This document shows, piece by piece, positions 8,209-12,148 of a DNA stretch of 12,148 nt; positions within the stretch are counted from its first letter, which is position 1, and every line of letters starts with the position of its first letter. Origin of the DNA: Stephanodiscus triporus. Its lineage: Eukaryota > Bacillariophyta > Thalassiosirophyceae > Thalassiosirales > Thalassiosiraceae. The stretch covers positions 1 through 12,148 of the forward strand of contig JALLAZ010001299.1 of the NCBI GenBank assembly GCA_036939755.1. The letters are read 5' to 3'. Position numbers and translations under genes: made by a program. Below the pieces are notes generated by a model. It was not told the DNA's origin. It did not search any database and worked only from the letters and a program-made list of their open reading frames with translations.

Positions 8209-8523
8209 TGCTGCTGAGGTGTGGAGTAGATATGTGCTCTTGTGTAAGTGTGTAATTATGGCAATGAAACTTACAGTGAACCCGAGCTCAGAATCGCCTG
8301 GCGAATATTTCGGGTACCAACGAGTTCCCATGTAAACCTCGTACAAATTACTAAGTAATGCATTTGAAACAGAATAAGAATATTGCACCATTCACATATC
8401 GAAGTGTTTCTTAATTCAATACAATATGAAATTAACGCTGGTACACCAACAATTGGAGAGGATGTCGAGCCCAGCCATACCAAACACAAAACCTGCCCAT
8501 CAACGTTCCCGCATCAGATGGAA
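8209..8523 (-). promoter_or_regulatory. Spacer with promoter of copy A and 3' flank of copy B
   Basis: The first roughly 80 bases match the sequence just upstream of copy B's ATG, including TGCTGCTGAGGTGTGGAGTA and GTGAACCCGAGCTCAG, and are the best candidate for the shared 5' UTR and promoter elements. The part from about 8366 is homologous to the 3' flank of copy A. No TATA box or known element was identified with confidence. Confidence 0.5.
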
Positions 8524-9279
8524 CTAGGTAGGCTGACGCATAGGTGCTTGGGTAGCCCGCACGTCATACTTGGGGCAAATCACCGGAAAATCCTTTGCGG
8601 CGATTTCCAAGTCAAACACACCATACACAAATCCTTGGTAAAGAAGTGCCGCAACAGATTTATAGTCTTTTTCCAATGAGGTATAATAGCACGTCTTGAT
8701 CATCTGCTTCCACAGAGCATCATACAGGACACATACAGCTTGTTCTATGTCCCCGACAAATAAAAGTCCACCATATATTTTATGAGCATTCCCGATGATT
8801 ACACCTCGTTCAATTATCTTTTCCGAGGTTATCTCTTTCGTCACCCATTGCTCAACCAATTCTTGATAGATTTTATTGCTCACTAAGGAGTGAGCAAGGA
8901 AAGTCAAATAACCTAGTCCTGAAAAGTCTGCCTCAGGGATTATCGTATAAAAATACACCGATTGAACCACGGCTGGGTTAACAAAGCTACATTCAACCTT
9001 TTTGTCTTGTTTCAAGCTGCGGAGAGTAGGAGTCACAGCATCAGATGCGATGGGCTTCGGGGCCACATCAGCGCAGGCAGGCTTGATGTCCTTCGGGTGA
9101 GATGAGAGGAGAGCAAAGAGCAGTAAGTTGTTGAAATGAAGCAGCAAAGAATGACAGTGTGGGGGTAAACACCGGATCAAGCACCGATTGCCACCTTCAC
9201 TGACCTGAGCGGTTGCCTTGCCGGTCGATGCGGCCGCTGCCAAAGCAATGATGAAGAGTTGGAGTCCAAAGTTAATCAT
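8524..9279 (-). CDS. Secreted protein, copy B of a tandem pair; family not recognised
   Basis: Two exons: 9279-9205 (25 residues) and 9090-8524 (188 residues and stop), 213 residues in all. The intron 9204-9091 (114 bases) has the same splice sites and phase as in copy A. Unlike in A, it is a multiple of three with no in-frame stop, so retention would give a longer protein. The signal peptide differs from A by one added Ile. Blocks conserved with A include DAVTPTLRSLK, ECSFVNPAV, NKIYQELVEQWVTK, MIKTCYY, SLEKDYKSVAALL, DFPVIC and TQAPMRQPT. The four cysteines are kept and a fifth (PACADV) is added near the mature N-terminus. The central segments (ADFSGLGYLTF and the region around NAHKIYGGLLFVGD) differ strongly from A in sequence and length. 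An ATG-like start further upstream in the same frame is ignored, because the A/B alignment supports 9279. Confidence 0.8.
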   Translation of the reverse strand: MINFGLQLFIIALAAAASTGKATAQVSEGGNRCLIRCLPPHCHSLLLHFNNLLLFALLSSHPKDIKPACADVAPKPIASDAVTPTLRSLKQDKKVECSFVNPAVVQSVYFYTIIPEADFSGLGYLTFLAHSLVSNKIYQELVEQWVTKEITSEKIIERGVIIGNAHKIYGGLLFVGDIEQAVCVLYDALWKQMIKTCYYTSLEKDYKSVAALLYQGFVYGVFDLEIAAKDFPVICPKYDVRATQAPMRQPT

Positions 9280-9405
9280 TGCTGCTGAGGTGTGGAGTAT
9301 GTCGCTCTTGTTTAATTTATGGCAATGGCTTAATAGTGAACCCGAGCTCAGGGAAGTTTGACATTTGTGTGTCAGTTCTTCAGGTGGCACAAATTTTTTC
9401 CGCTT
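9280..9405 (-). promoter_or_regulatory. Presumed promoter and 5' UTR of copy B
   Basis: The sequence conserved with copy A extends from the ATG to about 9353 (GTGAACCCGAGCTCAG at 9338-9353) and then stops abruptly. Conservation of this untranslated block in both copies suggests that the duplicated unit carried its own promoter. A motif CAGTTCTTCAGG followed by CAGGTGGCAC recurs at 9373-9390 and, with a small insertion, at 9682-9705. Confidence 0.45.
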
Positions 9406-9938
9406 TTGATCTAGCCCTCCTATCTATATTGTATTAGGTAGATACTCTAGATACCCTAGATAGAACAGAAAAATCAGCCTCACATCAAGTGCATCAGAGT
9501 TCTCTAGAGTTCTTGATCTTTGGAGGACTATCGTACTTTTTTGGGAACAAATAACTCTCTCGATGGATGTATTTTGTGCATTCAATGGTATCAATATTCC
9601 ATTTTCCCAACAAAACAATTAGCTGTATTCTCACATCAAAAAGTACTTTAGCTTGATTGATGTGGGAGGATGTGTCAGAGCCAGTTCTTCAGGCGCAGGT
9701 GGCACGTATTCCTTCAGCTTCAGTGATGCACAGATCTTTTAAGCAATTCCCAACAGGTTTCTACTCATCTTCAATATTATTCCCCTGGAAAATGAAACAC
9801 TGTTCAACGATGACTTTCTTAAACTTTCCTGCCTTGGTACACCATTGGTATGCCTTGCAGTACTTTTAGAAATCAATACAAATTTTTATGAGTTCCTACG
9901 CTATTTTTTATTTTTACATAATTTTGTATGTATTGATA

Positions 9939-10220
9939 CACCATGGTGAACCACACAACCAACCCCTTCAAAGTGACTCAAAATTCAAAATGAAGCTCTT
10001 GAGCAGTGGATTCAAACAATGCATGGTGGTGGAGTTAAATGTGAGTATTAGGGTTGTAATCAACATCTATTGTTTTGTAGGGTATTTTTGAGGTACCCCT
10101 CAAAATATAGTACTAATTCCTACCACAGACGTAGAGTCAAGAACTCCATGATGCCCCACACAAGCCACCCGTCCTTAATGACTCAAAATGAAGCCCTTGA
10201 ATAGAGGATTCCAAGGATGT
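9939..10220 (+). repeat. Diverged direct repeat, two copies of about 80 bases
   Basis: Segments 9939-10024 and 10144-10220 share an ordered series of matches: CCATG(A/G)TG, CCACACAA, GTGACTCAAAA / ATGACTCAAAATG, AATGAAGC(T/C)CTTGA, GGATTC and ATG at the end, with small indels between. Divergence is high, so this is an old duplication or two remnants of one repeat family. Confidence 0.6.
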
Positions 10221-10328
10221 ATCAACCCGGCAATCATCACGGACTACTGGGCATTGGAGAAAACTCCAACCAGACAGACCACGTAAAATAAGGGTCATTT
10301 TGCATGAACTTGATTTCATTTTTTTTAC

Positions 10329-10386
10329 AGCTGGTAAGAATAAAATGTGACATCTAGAGCTGGTAAGCATAAAACGCGACATCATT
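10329..10386 (+). repeat. 29-bp imperfect tandem pair
   Basis: AGCTGGTAAGAATAAAATG (10329) is followed directly by AGCTGGTAAGCATAAAACG (10358), and both continue GTGACATC or CGACATC. The pair sits just after a pyrimidine run ending TTTTTTTTACAG, so the first copy mimics adjacent 3' and 5' splice signals. No exon is supported. Confidence 0.75.
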
Positions 10387-10784
10387 GTCAGTGGATTATG
10401 ATCGCCTGGTATTTGCAACAATGGGGATAGGGGGGGGGCATGCTCCAACAACAGTAATAATGAATCTACGATTTATTGTTTTGATGTCCAGTATCAGTAC
10501 CGCCTATTAGTGTTCTCTCAGGCAGGTATGTTCTGTTTCATCTACAACAAATAATTGGTAGCAGTCACTACACCAGCACTACATAGAAAATAGTGGCCAA
10601 GGTGGAGTACACTTTGTTAGTAATAGACGAGAGCGCAATTTCTATTTTTTCATGGTGGGAAAAATTGTCGAACATTTTCTACGTCTACGTGTATGAAACC
10701 ATGAAATTTGTACCAGAGACCCCTCTAAACTGGCCGTATTTTCAAAACTAGCTATTACATCCAAATCAAGCATCCAGAGGATGA

Positions 10785-11243
10785 AGATGTTCCTATCTCT
10801 GGAAAAATTTCAGATACTTTGCAGACCAAATTCAGGTGAGGCCTCCTCCTAACACCCTGCTGACAAAGAGCGAAGAGGTGTCCCCATTTTGGTCCACAAA
10901 TCCTTGGGATGTCATTGAGTTCCGAGGCCCTTTTGGACCACATTGCTGGCTACGTAATATTCATCTCCAACACCCAATCATACTGGCAACATTAACTCAA
11001 TACAAGCTATGACCATGGCTGCCACCTGGATTGCCAATCAATTTTGTTTGTTGTTTGGACCTGGCAATGGCAAAAGAGTATGAGACACTTCTCATTGTTG
11101 CCTGGCTGGAGTCGTGTACAAGATTTGGCTTCCAAATCAAGCCCAAGGCTTGGAGAGAATTCCTTGGTGGCCGTGGGTTTGTAGTTGTGCAATTGAGTTT
11201 GACCAAAAGAAGATCTGCCACAGGTAATATTGAATATGCCTGA
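10785..11243 (+). pseudogene. Possible decayed coding fragment, one internal stop; identity unknown
   Basis: One frame stays open from 10785 to 11240 except for a single TGA at 11010-11012, which is longer than expected by chance in AT-rich DNA. It reads FWSTNPWDVIEFRGPFGPHC before the stop, and AMAKEYETLLIVAWLESC and FQIKPKAWREFLGGRG after it. I do not recognise the family. The 3' end of the frame runs into the left arm of the inverted repeat at 11212. The opposite strand is also open over 10997-11260, so the coding call is weak. A transposon-derived remnant is a reasonable guess but unproven. Confidence 0.25.
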
Positions 11244-11368
11244 ATCTCGGCTTTAACCAAGTAGTAACCGGAATACGACCACTAATCTGTTGGGCCGTTG
11301 GGTATTTTTCAAAAACTACCTGGTTAAAGCCGAGATTTGGGCATATTTGATTTTAGCTGTGGCAGATC
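11212..11368. repeat. 54-bp inverted repeat with 49-base loop
   Basis: Arm 11212-11265 is complementary to arm 11315-11368 at 47 of 54 positions, counted by eye. Shared blocks are GATCTGCCACAG, AATATGCC and CGGCTTTAACCA with its flank GTAGT. Pairing stops abruptly at the outer GATC ends. The structure could be a foldback transposon remnant, the terminal repeats of a short MITE-like element, or a source of hairpin RNA. It directly precedes the palindromic array. Confidence 0.85.
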
Positions 11369-11387
11369 GACCTCGATGCATATGCAT

Positions 11388-12021
11388 ATGCTGGTCCCCA
11401 AATTGGAATGAGCTCCTTTCTAATAAGGGGACTCCTCATTTTGTATTTTTGGCGTCTCCCTACCCATATTGATATGGGGATCCCCGTTTCAGAATGGGGT
11501 CCCCGATTTGAGTGCCGTTCCAATTTGGGGACTTAGACCTAATGTCCAGATTTGGAACGAGCCTCTTTCTGAAAAGGGTTAGTGACTGAACAATCCCCAT
11601 TTTGGAATGGGGATCCCCGTTTTGGTATGGGGATTAGATGATCCCCATTCAAAAATGGGGGTCCCCATTTTGGTTTTGGCAATTCATTTGAGCGCATCCC
11701 CATTTCGGAACAGGATTTGACGCGCATCCCCATTTCGGAACGGGGATCCTGTTTTAGTTAGCGATTCGGGGATCCCCTTTCCGATATGGGGATCCCCATT
11801 CCAAAATGGGGATTCATTTGATGCGTGTCCCCATTTTGAAAAGGGGATCCCTGTTTGGGTTAAAGATTCGGGAATCCCTGTTCCAAAATGGGGATTAATA
11901 TGATGCGCATCCCCATTTTGGAATGGGGATCCCCATTTCAGAATGGTGATCCCCATTTCAGAACGGGGATCCCCATTTCGGAACCGGGATCCCCAAACCA
12001 AAACGGGATCCCCATTTTGAT
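11388..12021. repeat. Array of about 20-bp self-complementary units centred on GGGGATCCCC
   Basis: The consensus unit is close to CCCCATTTYGGAAYGGGGAT. The 10-base palindrome GGGGATCCCC, or a one- or two-base variant, appears at about 11475, 11600, 11741, 11769, 11788, 11843, 11925, 11945, 11965, 11985 and 12005. Between cores, CCCCATT and AATGGGG form short hairpins; 11909-11930 is a perfect 9-base stem with a 4-base loop. Spacing is regular at 20 bases over about 11925-12005 and looser before. A higher-order period of about 101 bases is visible: GA(C/T)GCG...CCCCATTT at 11719 and 11820, and GATTCGGG at 11763 and 11865. Open frames on both strands are a by-product of the palindromic unit and are not called as genes. 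Confidence 0.9.
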
Positions 12022-12148
12022 TCTAAGTCATAGCATCCAGCTTTTCAACTTAATTTACATCTACAGATTCAACATTAACATTGCTTAATTCTTAAGAGAG
12101 GCCACGTAGGGTAAAGCCAGTGCGGTGGCAGATAAAATATGCCTAACC
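12022..12148. other. AT-rich window edge
   Basis: Non-repetitive AT-rich sequence follows the array. No open frame with coding character and no motif was recognised before the window ends. Confidence 0.5.

Larger units (their letters stand above)
7241..9353. repeat. Tandem duplication of about 1.1 kb, each copy holding one secreted-protein gene
   Basis: Copy A (about 7241-8291) and copy B (about 8366-9353) align over their whole length in the same orientation. Matches include the 3' flank (ATACAATATGAAATTAACGC and following bases at 7303 and 8419), exon 2, the intron, exon 1, the 5' UTR (TGCTGCTGAGGTGTGGAGTA at 8209 and 9280) and an upstream block GTGAACCCGAGCTCAG. The offset is 1116 bases at the 3' flank and 1071 at the start codons, so several indels have accumulated. 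Boundaries are approximate because similarity fades at the ends. Confidence 0.88.
9406..10784. other. AT-rich gene-poor region with old repeats
   Basis: No convincing gene. The open frames are short, and neither strand shows domain motifs. Features seen are short direct repeats (AGAGTTCT at about 9489 and 9498), a diverged pair of about 80 bases (9939-10024 and 10144-10220), and a 29-base tandem pair (10329-10386). The mix of decayed repeats suggests transposon-derived or fast-drifting sequence. No terminal repeats or transposase motif were recognised. Confidence 0.5.

Noticed and set aside
8107..8391. Single frame starting at 8391 that contains the signal peptide of copy A
   Set aside because: The residues before MINFG are not conserved as protein with copy B, and the frame ends in a stop inside the intron. 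The two-exon model explains both copies.
10317..10336. Pyrimidine run with ACAG followed by CTG and GTAAG, like a recursive splice site or 3-base exon
   Set aside because: There is no surrounding exon or gene model. The signal arises within a short tandem repeat.
11388..12021. CRISPR array
   Set aside because: The repeats are palindromic and adjacent without unique spacers, the genome is eukaryotic, and no cas-like gene is present.
11684..12088. Open frames on both strands with repeated WGSPFQNGD-type peptides
   Set aside because: The 20-bp palindromic unit forces similar open frames on both strands. There is no start context, domain or non-repeat coding part.

Overview
The window looks like nuclear DNA of a unicellular photosynthetic stramenopile, most likely a diatom. 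The supporting signs are: short GT-AG introns of about 80-130 bases; a YjbQ-family enzyme with an N-terminus built like a diatom bipartite plastid presequence (signal peptide, then a phenylalanine and a Ser/Pro/Arg-rich stretch); small secreted proteins ending in a Pro-Thr tail; low-complexity Gly/Met/Ser/Asp tracts; and an E2F-type promoter motif. The species assignment is inference; no marker gene is present.

Layout. (1) 1-951: gene-poor, with a large inverted repeat and a 28-bp tandem duplication. (2) 952-2415 (-): a full-length homolog of STK19, the winged-helix protein linked to transcription-coupled DNA repair, GC-rich and without introns. (3) 2416-2604: a short divergent promoter with a textbook E2F site, part of a head-to-head inverted pair. 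(4) 2605-4438 (+): a four-exon gene for a 503-residue Gly/Met-rich, coiled-coil, probably nuclear protein with one compact unrecognised domain; all introns are phase 0 and one exon is only 33 bases. (5) 4439-6015: spacer, partly GC-rich, with no convincing gene. (6) 6016-6846 (+): YjbQ/UPF0047 enzyme with a probable plastid presequence. (7) 7443-8208 and 8524-9279 (-): two tandem paralogs of a secreted protein family that I do not recognise. Each has a signal-peptide exon, a conserved intron and a diverged mature-protein exon, and each lies in a roughly 1.1-kb tandem duplication. (8) 9354-12148: AT-rich, repeat-rich and gene-poor. It holds old duplications, a decayed reading frame, a 54-bp inverted repeat, and a striking array of 20-bp self-complementary units centred on GGGGATCCCC.

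How the parts relate. The STK19 homolog and the Gly/Met-rich gene share a divergent promoter and may be co-expressed, possibly in S phase if the E2F motif works. YjbQ is an independent metabolic gene. The secreted pair looks like a small lineage-specific family undergoing duplication and diversification next to a repeat-rich, probably rapidly evolving tract. I see no CRISPR array, rRNA, tRNA or intact transposon. The best candidates for undescribed biology are the secreted paralog pair (7443-9279), the palindromic array (about 11388-12021) and the unnamed exon-2 domain of the Gly/Met-rich protein.
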